From Chitinophagales bacterium (GTDB lineage Bacteria > Bacteroidota > Bacteroidia > Chitinophagales > CAIOSU01), in contig BPHB01000001.1 of assembly GCA_026003335.1 (NCBI GenBank), positions 186,001-250,000 on the forward strand: a stretch of DNA of 64,000 nucleotides, read 5' to 3'. The notes below the pieces were generated by a model. That model was not told the origin of the DNA, ran no database searches, and saw only the letters and a program-made list of their open reading frames with translations. The position numbers and the translations under genes were made by a program. This document shows, piece after piece, positions 44,702 through 52,484 of this stretch (its first letter is position 1; every line of letters starts with the position of its first letter).

Positions 44702-45082
44702 TTAGCTATCGTTTTCACACAAGCGGATGAAGGCTTCGGCCTGAGCCAAGCCTTCTTTGGAAATGTTTATTGAAAGAGTACCATCATACCCCATGGAACA
44801 ATGCAGGATGTCATAGGCGTTAAGAAAATGGGAAAGCATTTTTTTATTGCGCCTGGCAATTTGTTGTTCAAACCAGTTCACGTCCGGACGGGTGCGTTTA
44901 TCCCATTTAAGGCCCTTTGCGTTGAGCCAGTTGCCGGCAGCGATGAGGACGCCTTTCCAGGCGGTATCACCGGCCATGCGCACGTATTTACGGTCAGAAT
45001 AGTTGCCATTGACCGGCTTAGCCTGTTCTTTAAGGATGCGTTTGGCGTTTTCAAGGTAGCGTCTGGCGTCCTGGTAGTTCAT
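44702..45082 (-). CDS. DUF5618-family protein, copy 1
   Basis: About 126 residues from M-N-Y-Q-D-A-R-R-Y-L (the frame is open further, to 45160, but that part is a shared upstream repeat). DUF5618 is a Bacteroidota family of unknown function. Conserved helices are R-Y-L-E-N-A-K-R-I-L-K-E, D-R-K-Y-V-R-M-A-G-D-T-A-W-K-G-V-L-I-A-A and Y-D-I-L-H-C-S-M-G-Y-D. This copy has E-Q-Q-I-A-R-R-N-K-K in the third quarter and S-I-N-I-S-K-E-G at the end. It is the first of three copies repeated every 545 bp. Confidence 0.8.
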   Translation of the reverse strand: MNYQDARRYLENAKRILKEQAKPVNGNYSDRKYVRMAGDTAWKGVLIAAGNWLNAKGLKWDKRTRPDVNWFEQQIARRNKKMLSHFLNAYDILHCSMGYDGTLSINISKEGLAQAEAFIRLCENDS

Positions 45083-45095
45083 AGGATCAAAATTA

Positions 45096-45215
45096 GGCAG
45101 TTTGCCCAATCCGGAAAAAGGCGGTTTGACTATTGGCCAGGGTAACGGCAGCAGAGACACCCAGGGCGCCCGCCAGCGCGAAAAAGATTCCTGAAATCAC
45201 TTTATCTGTTGACAT
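45096..45215 (-). CDS. Small single-span membrane peptide, unit 1
   Basis: About 39 residues from M-S-T-D-K-V-I-S-G-I-F-F-A-L-A-G, one hydrophobic helix, ending A-F-F-R-I-G-Q-T-A. It precedes DUF5618 copy 1, and an identical peptide precedes copy 2. In unit 3 the equivalent peptide is read straight into DUF5618. It could be a small holin-like or regulatory membrane protein. Existence is inferred from its repetition. Confidence 0.4.
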
Positions 45216-45246
45216 GCCGATTGCGTTTGGGATAATGCAAAAAAGG

Positions 45247-45627
45247 TTAACTATCGTTTTCACACAAGCGGATGAAGGCTTCGGCATGATTAAGACCTGC
45301 TTTGGAAATATCAGTGTCTAAAGTACCATCATACCCCATGGAACAGTGCAGGATGTCATAGGCATCGGTGAAGTGGGAGAGCAGCTTCCTGTTGCGGGCG
45401 CCAATTTCTTTTTCAAACCAGTTCACGTCCGGGCGGGTGCGTTTATCCCATTTAAGGCCCTTTGCGTTGAGCCAGTTGCCGGCAGCGATGAGGACGCCTT
45501 TCCAGGCGGTATCACCGGCCATGCGCACGTATTTACGGTCAGAATAGTTGCCATTGACCGGCTTAGCCTGTTCTTTAAGGATGCGTTTGGCGTTTTCAAG
45601 GTAGCGTCTGGCGTCCTGGTAGTTCAT
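45247..45627 (-). CDS. DUF5618-family protein, copy 2
   Basis: Nearly identical to copy 1 over its first two-thirds, but the third quarter reads E-K-E-I-G-A-R-N-R-K-L-L-S-H-F-T-D and the end T-L-D-T-D-I-S-K-A-G-L-N-H. The start is placed at M-N-Y-Q-D-A-R. The variable patches are confined to the C-terminal half, while A-Y-D-I-L-H-C-S-M-G and F-I-R-L-C-E-N-D-S are unchanged. Confidence 0.8.
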   Translation of the reverse strand: MNYQDARRYLENAKRILKEQAKPVNGNYSDRKYVRMAGDTAWKGVLIAAGNWLNAKGLKWDKRTRPDVNWFEKEIGARNRKLLSHFTDAYDILHCSMGYDGTLDTDISKAGLNHAEAFIRLCENDS

Positions 45628-45640
45628 AGGATCAAAGTTA

Positions 45641-45760
45641 GGCAGTTTGCCCAATCCGGAAAAAGGCGGTTTGACTATTGGCCAGGGTAACGGCAGCAGA
45701 GACACCCAGGGCGCCCGCCAGCGCGAAAAAGATTCCTGAAATCACTTTATCTGTTGACAT
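45641..45760 (-). CDS. Small single-span membrane peptide, unit 2
   Basis: Same sequence as the peptide of unit 1 (begins M-S-T-D-K-V-I-S), in the same position before DUF5618 copy 2. The repeat unit is therefore small membrane peptide plus DUF5618. Confidence 0.4.
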
Positions 45761-45791
45761 GCCGATTGCGTTTGGGATAATGCAAAAAAGG

Positions 45792-46310
45792 TTAACTATC
45801 GTTTTCACACAAGCGGATGAAGGCTTCGGCCTGAGCCAAGCCTTCTTTGGAAATGTTTATTGAAAGAGTACCATCATACCCCATGGAACAGTGCAGGATG
45901 TCATAGGCATCGGTGAAGTGGGAGAGCAGCTTCCTGTTGCGGGCGCCAATTTCTTTTTCAAACCAGTTCACGTCCGGGCGGGTGCGTTTATCCCATTTAA
46001 GGCCCTTTGCGTTGAGCCAGTTGCCGGCAGCGATGAGGACGCCTTTCCAGGCGGTATCACCGGCCATGCGCACGTATTTGCGATCAGAATAACGGCCATT
46101 GACCGGCTTAGCCTGTTCTTTAAGGATGCGTTTGGCGTTTTCAAGGTAGCGTCTGGCGTCCTGGTAGTTCATAGGATCAAAGTTAGGCAGTTTCCCCAAT
46201 CCGGAAAAAGGCGGCTGCTTTTTATGCAGCAGGGAAAAAATGCTGACGGAGGCCAGTGCAAAGGAAAGCAGCCGGAAGGAGGTGATGGATAGCTTATCTA
46301 TTGCGCTCAT
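45792..46310 (-). CDS. Membrane peptide fused to DUF5618, copy 3
   Basis: 172 residues. A hydrophobic N-terminal part (M-S-A-I-D-K-L-S-I-T-S-F-R-L-L-S-F-A-L-A) is in frame with DUF5618, in contrast to units 1 and 2. Its third quarter equals copy 2 (E-K-E-I-G-A-R-N-R-K) but its end equals copy 1 (S-I-N-I-S-K-E-G-L-A-Q), so it is a mosaic. It alone has P-V-N-G-R-Y-S. It overlaps the end of the next gene upstream by 17 bp. Confidence 0.75.
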   Translation of the reverse strand: MSAIDKLSITSFRLLSFALASVSIFSLLHKKQPPFSGLGKLPNFDPMNYQDARRYLENAKRILKEQAKPVNGRYSDRKYVRMAGDTAWKGVLIAAGNWLNAKGLKWDKRTRPDVNWFEKEIGARNRKLLSHFTDAYDILHCSMGYDGTLSINISKEGLAQAEAFIRLCENDS

Positions 46311-46521
46311 GAAATTTTTTTTCCCAAAGGTGTTTACGAATCAGCAGAATACTGAGTACGCAGGACAGGAGTGCTGCAAAACCTTGAAGTAAATGAATAA
46401 TAAGAGAAAGGGCGTGGTGTTCCACTGTATTGAGCAGCAGGCTGGACAGCAGCAGGATGATGCTGAGAAAGAGGCCGCTGGGTGGAGGCAGTTGCTCACT
46501 GAAAAGTTGGATATACTTCAT
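46294..46521 (-). CDS. Small membrane protein (two helices)
   Basis: 75 residues with two hydrophobic segments (G-L-F-L-S-I-I-L-L-L-S-S-L-L-L and G-F-A-A-L-L-S-C-V-L-S-I-L-L-I) and a basic tail. Next to the M15 peptidase, with its start overlapping the peptidase stop by 4 bp, so a holin or spanin-like lysis role is possible. No family recognised. Confidence 0.5.
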   Translation of the reverse strand: MKYIQLFSEQLPPPSGLFLSIILLLSSLLLNTVEHHALSLIIHLLQGFAALLSCVLSILLIRKHLWEKKFHERNR

Positions 46522-47099
46522 GCGATGAGGACCTGATTGCCTTTGAAATTGTCGGGATCATTACCAAACTGCTGCAGCGCGGTGGCATAGAGCTTCTGCC
46601 GGTCGAAATCATTGCCGGTATCAAAATGTACAGGATCATAGTTGCTGAAATCCCCTCCCCAGCGGAAACCCATTTGCTTAGCAGTATCTACCACACCACT
46701 GGCCAGCCAGGTTGCTTTGGGAGAGGCCATACGCAGCCAGGTGACACCTTTTAAAAGATTGACATCAATAGCCATCCCGAAGTTGTGCCAGCTGAGGCCC
46801 TGAGCTGCAACAGGCGAAGAACGGGCGATGCGTCTTTGCTTATCCAGTGAACGGTAGCTGGAGGTAATGATGACCTTCCAGCCGGCTTGCTGCCAGGCGT
46901 GGATCAGCCGTGCGAAGCGATCGCGTACTGCCGGATGTAGCTGCTGCAGGTGTTCGGTGATGTTAGCGTTGAACATACTTAATACGGATGAGATCAGCTT
47001 ATCCCTGGGCGCCAGCGCTGCGCTAAGGAGGAGAAGGGTGCCGGACAGCAGCGCCAGGGTAGCCCAGGGAAAGCTTTGTTGATTGAGAGATCGTTTCAA
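46518..47099 (-). CDS. M15-family peptidase (endolysin-like), membrane anchored
   Basis: 193 residues. An N-terminal hydrophobic anchor (A-L-L-S-G-T-L-L-L-L-S-A-A-L-A) is followed by the zinc carboxypeptidase/L-Ala-D-Glu peptidase pattern: T-S-S-Y-R-S-L-D-K-Q, S-W-H-N-F-G-M-A-I-D-V, G-G-D-F-S-N-Y-D-P-V-H-F. The two His and the Asp are the zinc ligands of the family. Such enzymes cut peptidoglycan stem peptides, commonly for phage lysis. Both ends overlap neighbours by 4 bp. Confidence 0.88.
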   Translation of the reverse strand: MKRSLNQQSFPWATLALLSGTLLLLSAALAPRDKLISSVLSMFNANITEHLQQLHPAVRDRFARLIHAWQQAGWKVIITSSYRSLDKQRRIARSSPVAAQGLSWHNFGMAIDVNLLKGVTWLRMASPKATWLASGVVDTAKQMGFRWGGDFSNYDPVHFDTGNDFDRQKLYATALQQFGNDPDNFKGNQVLIA

Positions 47100-47587
47100 G
47101 GCTGATCAGTCTTATTATCATTGACCGGCAACTGGAAAGCGGCAATTAGTGCAACCAGTGCGGTAATGGTGTAGTTGATAGCCTGGGATGCCTGTGGCGA
47201 CAGGGTAAAGCCTGTGGCTGGGTCAATGACCCATTTGAGGGCTGCCAGCAGGACGGCTGCGAGACCAGCAATGCGTTGAGCCCAAACGAAAAAGCGGGGC
47301 TTGCCGCTGAAAAGCCGGACGATCATTTCAGTTATAAAGCCGACAATGCCTTGAAATTGATTTGCGTTCATGGTATCAGTTTTTATAGTGAAAGAATTAT
47401 TTTTTTGAAAGTGCACAGCTGGCAGCCTGATGCCGAAAAACGACAGCAGGGCACTGGCAAGTGAAAAGAGCACTTCACCGGCCTTGGCTGCGCGCTGTCT
47501 GCGCAGCTGCCTGCGCTGCTGCAGACGGGCCAGCTCATTGGTATCGCCCGCTTGTCGGGCTTTTTTTATTTTACGTCTAAGCGTCAT
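47096..47587 (-). CDS. Holin-like membrane protein
   Basis: 163 residues. A basic N-terminus (R-R-K-I-K-K-A-R ... R-R-Q-L-R-R-Q-R-A) precedes hydrophobic helices (L-F-S-L-A-S-A-L-L-S-F-F-G, I-A-G-L-A-A-V-L-L-A-A-L and Y-T-I-T-A-L-V-A-L-I-A-A-F). An internal ATG at M-N-A-N-Q-F would give a smaller three-helix holin-like protein. It directly precedes the M15 peptidase, as in phage lysis cassettes. The assignment rests on context. Confidence 0.45.
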   Translation of the reverse strand: MTLRRKIKKARQAGDTNELARLQQRRQLRRQRAAKAGEVLFSLASALLSFFGIRLPAVHFQKNNSFTIKTDTMNANQFQGIVGFITEMIVRLFSGKPRFFVWAQRIAGLAAVLLAALKWVIDPATGFTLSPQASQAINYTITALVALIAAFQLPVNDNKTDQP

Positions 47588-47588
47588 T

Positions 47589-48353
47589 TTAAAATTTGCG
47601 TCTTATAAAACCGTTGCTATCCACCCAGAGCGCACCGGAGGGCAAGCTGGTGGAGTCCGAGGACAGCCAGGGTATTTTTATGAATTTTGTACTATCAGTG
47701 GAAAAGGTTATGTGCCCGCTTGAAGTGCCGGTGGCTTCAATGGTGAGACCTTCTTTAATGATGTTTTGGTAACCAAGGGAGACGATTGGAACTCCATTGT
47801 TATAATAAAGATTAAGCATACCACGCATGGGGATCCCGGCAAACCAAACAGGTGTTATATCAGCAAAGGAACCAGAGGGTAAACCGTTTTTTGTCCATCT
47901 GAGGCTGAAGTCAGCAGCCACGGTATCGGAAACAACTTTATAAGTAATATCAGCCACGGTGGCAGATTGGTATTGGAGGGTAAAGAGGTCTATTCCGGAG
48001 CTTGCATAGTTGGTTTGAATTGAGAGTACTGGATCGTTTTGAAGTGCAATTATAGCCTCCTTCATAGAGTCTTTTATTTGAAAAAAGATTCCATAATTAC
48101 CGAGTGAGTAAAGGACGGTGTCTTTGGCGCTGTTGGTAACGCCATGCAGGATACCGTCATTGGTAATAAGCAAGAGACCTAATTGATTGAGGTGTGAGGA
48201 GCTGACAATCAATGTATCGTGAATTGCAAGGCTTTTTTCAATAGAGAAGTTTCTGGAAGAGGGCTGAAGAGTAATAGGATTTTGAAGTGCCGGTATTTGA
48301 GCCTGGGTGATTGAAGTGATAAACAGAAAATAAAACACAAGTTGCTTATTCAT
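47589..48353 (-). CDS. Secreted beta-rich protein, possible fibre or spike
   Basis: 254 residues with a signal peptide (1-18, ending T-Q-A-Q). The mature part is rich in Ser/Thr/Ile/Val strands, and its C-terminus G-A-L-W-V-D-S-N-G-F-I-R-R-K-F resembles the end of Bacteroidota phage fibre or spike proteins. A signal peptide is unusual for a virion protein. Role unknown. Confidence 0.4.
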   Translation of the reverse strand: MNKQLVFYFLFITSITQAQIPALQNPITLQPSSRNFSIEKSLAIHDTLIVSSSHLNQLGLLLITNDGILHGVTNSAKDTVLYSLGNYGIFFQIKDSMKEAIIALQNDPVLSIQTNYASSGIDLFTLQYQSATVADITYKVVSDTVAADFSLRWTKNGLPSGSFADITPVWFAGIPMRGMLNLYYNNGVPIVSLGYQNIIKEGLTIEATGTSSGHITFSTDSTKFIKIPWLSSDSTSLPSGALWVDSNGFIRRKF

Positions 48354-48355
48354 AA

Positions 48356-48634
48356 TTAAAAAAGAATAATCAGATAATTGCCGTCAGCTATCTGTGACAG
48401 CTGACCGGTATTGGCATCAAAGCTGTATGCATCGCCCTGGTCAAGGAGGGTGCCGGCGCCACCGGTAGCCCATATTTCGATAGTCTTGCCAACCAGGGCG
48501 GCAGGATAGTTAGTGGTGGAGCCACCGGTGGCGGTGATGACGCCTCCGCTGACGCTGATGCGCATGCTCTGGCTGCCGGTGCTGGCAGTTATGCCAAGAC
48601 GTTGTTTCGCATAATTCCAAGAGTCCAGGATCAT
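48356..48634 (-). CDS. Small beta-rich protein of the element
   Basis: 92 residues. Glycine/serine/threonine-rich strands (M-R-I-S-V-S-G-G-V-I-T-A-T-G-G, K-T-I-E-I-W-A-T-G-G-A-G-T-L) with no signal peptide. It could be a small virion or fibre-associated protein. It lies 2 bp from each neighbour in a tight minus-strand operon. Confidence 0.45.
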   Translation of the reverse strand: MILDSWNYAKQRLGITASTGSQSMRISVSGGVITATGGSTTNYPAALVGKTIEIWATGGAGTLLDQGDAYSFDANTGQLSQIADGNYLIILF

Positions 48635-48635
48635 A

Positions 48636-49079
48636 TTATTTTTTTTGTACGCGCATCAGGCGTGGTATACCATCCAGGATGAGCCAGGCGCCCAGGCTCA
48701 GCGGGATGACAAATTTCAAAACGCCACCCACGCTGCGCCACCATTGCTGGCGTGCACCGGCTGCGTTTTCGCGTACAAGCGCCTGATTGACCTCGCGGAC
48801 AATGGCCTGATAGTTATCATCGCTGATGACGCCTGCCTCTCTGGCGCGTTGCAGCGCGCTTTTTGTCTTTGAAAGACTGTCCAGCGTCTGGGTGGCCCCT
48901 TTTTGGTGGTTTTGGAGGGCAAAGATGATTGCTGCGGAAACGGCTGCACCCACTACGATGGCGGTGACTACAACTGTTACGGAAAGGGGATCGCCCAGGC
49001 CGCTGACAGATTGTTGGCCGAACAGCCACTGCCAGGCGCTTTTCACCTTATCTTTGATGGCATCGCTGGCTTTATCCAC
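48636..49079 (-). CDS. Membrane protein of the element
   Basis: 147 residues with two membrane helices (V-V-V-T-A-I-V-V-G-A-A-V-S-A-A-I-I-F and G-V-L-K-F-V-I-P-L-S-L-G-A-W-L-I-L) separated by a charged coiled-coil-like region. The start is uncertain: a GTG at 49079 is used, but the frame is open upstream across the gap to the previous gene (A-K-L-W-D-F-T-K-K-T-L). No family recognised. Confidence 0.5.
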   Translation of the reverse strand: MDKASDAIKDKVKSAWQWLFGQQSVSGLGDPLSVTVVVTAIVVGAAVSAAIIFALQNHQKGATQTLDSLSKTKSALQRAREAGVISDDNYQAIVREVNQALVRENAAGARQQWWRSVGGVLKFVIPLSLGAWLILDGIPRLMRVQKK

Positions 49080-49125
49080 GAAAGCCGAAAGGTCAGCGAG
49101 TGTTTTTTTGGTGAAGTCCCACAGT

Positions 49126-49407
49126 TTAGCCGGCAGGCTGGTGATGTGAGACGGTCCAGCCGTTAGCCCTGGCCAGGGAGAGCAGGGCCTGGTTGCGGTT
49201 GGCCAGGTCGGCAGTGATTTTTGCCAGCCGCTCTTCTTCGGCTTTCAGCAAAGATGCCGGTGCGCCTTTGTGGCGCAGCATATCCAGCTCATGCAGCTGC
49301 TGGTTCAACAGCTGCCGGCTTTTGGCATCGGCAGCAAGAATCTGGTCAATCAGTTGCTGGGCAGTTTGCCGGCCATCGGCCACCCCGTGCAGTCCTTCAA
49401 TATCCAT
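49126..49407 (-). CDS. Small helical protein of the element
   Basis: 93 residues, almost all helix-forming and charged (L-I-D-Q-I-L-A-A-D-A-K-S-R-Q-L-L, L-K-A-E-E-E-R-L-A-K-I), probably a coiled coil. No domain recognised. It is 3 bp from its upstream neighbour. Confidence 0.45.
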   Translation of the reverse strand: MDIEGLHGVADGRQTAQQLIDQILAADAKSRQLLNQQLHELDMLRHKGAPASLLKAEEERLAKITADLANRNQALLSLARANGWTVSHHQPAG

Positions 49408-49410
49408 CGG

Positions 49411-49620
49411 TTATTTTTTACTTTTTTTTCTGTTCCGCCTCGGCGCAGGTTTACCAACAGCGCCCAGTTGACGGTGCAGGCGTGCAATCTGGCCGGCCAG
49501 CTCCAGGCGTTTTTTGTTTTCAGCGTTGACGGCCGCTACTTTTTTGATATAGCGTTCCAGCACTGAAGCCGGGGCGTTGGCTTTAGGAGCGCGCGGCAGT
49601 TTTTTCAGAGTGATTTTCAT
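49411..49620 (-). CDS. Small basic protein of the element
   Basis: 69 residues, very rich in Lys and Arg at both ends (M-K-I-T-L-K-K-L-P-R-A-P-K, P-R-R-N-R-K-K-S-K-K) with a central amphipathic helix. It may bind nucleic acid. No family recognised. Confidence 0.45.
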   Translation of the reverse strand: MKITLKKLPRAPKANAPASVLERYIKKVAAVNAENKKRLELAGQIARLHRQLGAVGKPAPRRNRKKSKK

Positions 49621-49640
49621 AACAGATATGGTTTTTTGAA

Positions 49641-49844
49641 TTACAAAAATTTTTCAGCCAGTGTTAAAGCTTGTTTGCGTTTGCAGTCATTGTTAAACAG
49701 GCGCGCCAGGATATCGGCTTCCTGCGGTGTGGCACGGGCGAGCACTTGCTGCCATGCCTGCACGGTGCGTTCTTCTTCGCCTTCATGTACGTTTACGAAG
49801 AAGTTAACCGAAATGGTTTTGGGCTTTTTGCGGATGAAGCTCAT
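49641..49844 (-). CDS. Small protein of the element
   Basis: 67 residues from the ATG at 49844, overlapping the stop of the preceding gene by 4 bp, which supports this start over the longer frame. Contains I-S-V-N-F-F-V-N-V-H-E-G-E-E-E-R-T-V and an alanine-rich helix. Function unknown. Confidence 0.5.
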   Translation of the reverse strand: MSFIRKKPKTISVNFFVNVHEGEEERTVQAWQQVLARATPQEADILARLFNNDCKRKQALTLAEKFL

Positions 49845-51151
49845 GCGGCCTTTTTCTTTTTTGATTTTTTGGTAATTAGTATAGCTGTGCCTGTGGTTGC
49901 CAGGGCAGCGCCCCCGATGAGCCAGGGCAACCATTTGCGCGAGACGGTGGATGCGCTGTCCTTGCTGCCTGTGGTGTCTGCGGGCTGCGCGTCAGCGGAT
50001 GCTGCGGCAGCGGGCCGGTCGGTGACGGCTTCGGGAAACACCTGTTTGAAAGCCTGTATGATAGCCGGGTCTTTAGCGGCCTTTGCCATCATTGCCTGGT
50101 CTTCCTTATCGGGAGGGCTGTTATCTTCCTTTTTCAGGAATTTGCCCAACACCCCGCTGATGGCGCCAATGATGCTGGCGGCAGCTGCCAGGGCGGCAGC
50201 CACAGGAGCTGCACCCAGTCCAGCGGCAAGGCCGGCCACCGGTGGGGTGGGGGCTGTGTTGCTTTTACCCGGAATTTTTTCAATCAGTGCGAGGAAATGT
50301 TTCCATTTGTCTTGTTTCTTTTGGGTAACGGGTTTTTTCTTCCATCCTTGATTAATGTTTTTATTCAATAGCTTCATGCCGCCACCGAGGCCTTTCCATA
50401 TTTTTTCGATTTTCTTCCAGGCTTCTTTTTTTGCGGGGTTTTCGCGCAGGTAGTAGAGCTTTGTTGCCAGTGCTCCCCAATTAAAGCGTAGTATTAGTAG
50501 GAAAGAGCCACGGGCGGTGCCCAGCAGGGGGTCAATCTTTTTGAGGGCGGTGCCTATTTTGTTAAATACTTTCTTCACTTTTGCCCTGCGTTTTTTTCTG
50601 CGCGCTTTGCGTTCTGCTTTGCTGGGTTTTTTCCCCAGGCCTTCATTAAGGTCTTCCCATTCTTCCAGTCCCTGCAGCCAGGCGTCCAGGTAGGCATCAC
50701 CGGGGGCCGGTTCAGCGGGGTCGCTGATCTGTTGCAGCAGCGACAGCACCGGCTGCAGCTGCTGCGCCATGTCCGCAGAGAGATCTTCTTCAGCCAGGTC
50801 GCCCGCCATGACGGCCTGAACGACCGGATGCTGCCAGATGATGACGCCACCGGGCGTGACATCCAGGATGTGCGGCATCAGTTGCAGCAGCGCGGAGGCG
50901 GCATCGCTTTCTCCGGTGTGGGCCATGGCCAGCAGCACGCGCAGCTTGCGCAGGTCACGCTGTTCGGTTTCGGAGCGTTGAGTTTTTGATTCCAGATCGT
51001 GCAGCAGCTGCTGCATTTGTTGCAGGGTGCCTGGTGTATGGCCCAGAGCAAAGGAAACGATGGGCCTGATACGGAAGCCCAGTCCATTGAGTGAAGTGGT
51101 GCCATTGAATATCCATGGTGAATGATTTGGTGATGCCAGGCGGATCGGCAT
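49841..51151 (-). CDS. 436-residue protein with C-terminal membrane anchor
   Basis: The N-terminal part (L-N-G-L-G-F-R-I-R-P-I-V-S-F-A-L-G) is followed by Gln-rich helices, a strongly basic segment (K-K-P-S-K-A-E-R-K-A-R-R-K-K-R-R-A-K), then R-G-S-F-L-L-I-L-R-F-N-W-G-A-L-A-T-K-L, an Ala-rich hydrophobic stretch, and a final membrane helix (W-L-P-W-L-I-G-G-A-A-L-A-T-T-G-T-A) with a Lys-rich tail. It looks like a structural or assembly protein of the element. Its first 197 bp overlap the tail of the transglutaminase-like frame, which suggests that the earlier frame has lost its natural stop. Confidence 0.6.
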   Translation of the reverse strand: MPIRLASPNHSPWIFNGTTSLNGLGFRIRPIVSFALGHTPGTLQQMQQLLHDLESKTQRSETEQRDLRKLRVLLAMAHTGESDAASALLQLMPHILDVTPGGVIIWQHPVVQAVMAGDLAEEDLSADMAQQLQPVLSLLQQISDPAEPAPGDAYLDAWLQGLEEWEDLNEGLGKKPSKAERKARRKKRRAKVKKVFNKIGTALKKIDPLLGTARGSFLLILRFNWGALATKLYYLRENPAKKEAWKKIEKIWKGLGGGMKLLNKNINQGWKKKPVTQKKQDKWKHFLALIEKIPGKSNTAPTPPVAGLAAGLGAAPVAAALAAAASIIGAISGVLGKFLKKEDNSPPDKEDQAMMAKAAKDPAIIQAFKQVFPEAVTDRPAAAASADAQPADTTGSKDSASTVSRKWLPWLIGGAALATTGTAILITKKSKKKKAA

Positions 51152-52484
51152 TGAAACGGTTCATGACGGCATCAATGACGATGCAGCCGGGTCCGGAAAG
51201 GGCTGCATCAGGACTATTGTCAGATTGAATAATTTGAAGTAATTTGGACATGGAAATGCCCGATGTGCGGTTTTCGTCACTGAATAGTGAAGTAACCGGC
51301 TTTCCTTCGGGCATTTCTACTTTTATGACCTCGTAGTTGTAAGCCCGATGGATATTATCATTACGAAATACTTTAACGGTAATCTTAACCGGATACAGGA
51401 CCTGGTCAAGGACAAGGGCTGCGTATAAACGAAGAATTTCTTTTATATCTACGGCTTCTTTTTTATCAGGATGGCGTTGGCCCACCACAGCGGAAGCGAT
51501 CAACTGAGGCAGGATCATCAAGGCAGAAAGATGTACGTTTGGATGAGCGGATTTGTTAACCGAGCTATGGCTGAGAAATTTGGAGATAGCATTATTGCTG
51601 ATCCAAATAAATTCACCCAGGTCGTGGTTGAAATGCTTGCCTGTAATATTCTGCCTGGCCCATTTTTCGGCTTCATGAAATGAACGGAAAGTGTGATGAG
51701 AAGCCGGAACCGGATGCACTATTTTATCCGTACCGGATAGGCCGGACGTGGGCACAATCAGGTAAATATGGCTGTAATTGGGCCTGCCGTGGAAGGCGGC
51801 CAGTTTCAGTTTCCAGGGGATGCCCATCTGCTGCAGCAGGCAGGCGCAGAAAATGGTAAAGTCATCGCAGTCCACCCCGCTGAGGCGGTCATTCCAGGTG
51901 CGTGCCGGGGTGCGCAGCTGCTCCTTGCCAGGGGCGTCAAAGGCATAGCGGATATTCTCTTTGCAAAAATGCCAGATGTTGAAGCAGCTTTGAGCGGTGT
52001 CGGGGTGGCGCAGATGCTGCGCCAGTTTACGCACCTGAGGGGCATAGTTGCGGATGTATTTGCGGATGATGTCCAGTGATTCTTTCAGCCCACCCTGGCC
52101 GTAATTGACTTTTTGCAGGCTTGCTTTATCAATCAGATGATCATAGGATTCCAGGCGGGTATAAGCCGGCTGGAAGCCGTTAAAATCGAGCGTGGCGCTG
52201 TTATGGCGCAGGATGGCGGCTTCGCCCAGGGAGGGAGCATGCAAAGTATTTACTGCCGCTCTGCCATAGGAGAGGGCTTTTTCAGCCCAAAGGGCAAGGG
52301 CTGATAAGTCGGATCGGCTGCAATCTTGCGCCCTTCGGTCAGCGCCCAATCGGCCCAGGCTCGCAGCTGCTCGAGATCGGATGGTGTGGACTGAGGAGAA
52401 GGTGAGCAGGTATTTGGCCTGACCTTCCGAGAGTTGCGTGATTTCATAACCAAATTGATCTCTTGACAAAGGTAGGAAAATCAT
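50955..52484 (-). CDS. Transglutaminase-like protein
   Basis: Up to 510 residues if begun at the ATG at 52484, 41 bp inside the phosphoribosyltransferase gene; no better start is visible. The transglutaminase-like core has catalytic Cys in G-V-D-C-D-D-F-T-I-F, then W-K-L-K-L-A-A-F and the His strand Y-S-H-I-Y-L-I-V-P, with an Asp further on. The family includes thiol proteases and cross-linkers. The first ~100 codons share sequence with the deleted copy at 37.6 kb and overlap a conserved small frame (52250-52447). The last ~65 codons overlap the next gene and are probably not native. Confidence 0.65.
   Translation of the reverse strand: MIFLPLSRDQFGYEITQLSEGQAKYLLTFSSVHTIRSRAAASLGRLGADRRAQDCSRSDLSALALWAEKALSYGRAAVNTLHAPSLGEAAILRHNSATLDFNGFQPAYTRLESYDHLIDKASLQKVNYGQGGLKESLDIIRKYIRNYAPQVRKLAQHLRHPDTAQSCFNIWHFCKENIRYAFDAPGKEQLRTPARTWNDRLSGVDCDDFTIFCACLLQQMGIPWKLKLAAFHGRPNYSHIYLIVPTSGLSGTDKIVHPVPASHHTFRSFHEAEKWARQNITGKHFNHDLGEFIWISNNAISKFLSHSSVNKSAHPNVHLSALMILPQLIASAVVGQRHPDKKEAVDIKEILRLYAALVLDQVLYPVKITVKVFRNDNIHRAYNYEVIKVEMPEGKPVTSLFSDENRTSGISMSKLLQIIQSDNSPDAALSGPGCIVIDAVMNRFNADPPGITKSFTMDIQWHHFTQWTGLPYQAHRFLCSGPYTRHPATNAAAAARSGIKNSTLRNRTA
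52250..52447 (-). CDS. Small overlapping frame coupled to the phosphoribosyltransferase
   Basis: 65 codons. The ATG overlaps the phosphoribosyltransferase stop (ATGA), and the frame is -1 relative to the transglutaminase frame. The deleted copy keeps an equivalent ATG-started frame (about 62 codons, within 37764-37951), and both share T-P-S-(x)n-L-R-A-W-A. Around L-R-A-W-A the two copies differ mainly at third positions of this frame, which suggests it is or was translated. It could be a separate small protein or a segment joined to its neighbours by frameshifting. Confidence 0.4.
   Translation of the reverse strand: MKSRNSRKVRPNTCSPSPQSTPSDLEQLRAWADWALTEGRKIAADPTYQPLPFGLKKPSPMAERQ

Noticed and set aside
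45628-45705. Longer DUF5618 starts beginning M-S-L-L-P-L-P-W in copies 1 and 2
   Set aside because: This stretch overlaps the small membrane-peptide frame, and the family normally begins at M-N-Y-Q; the internal ATG is preferred.
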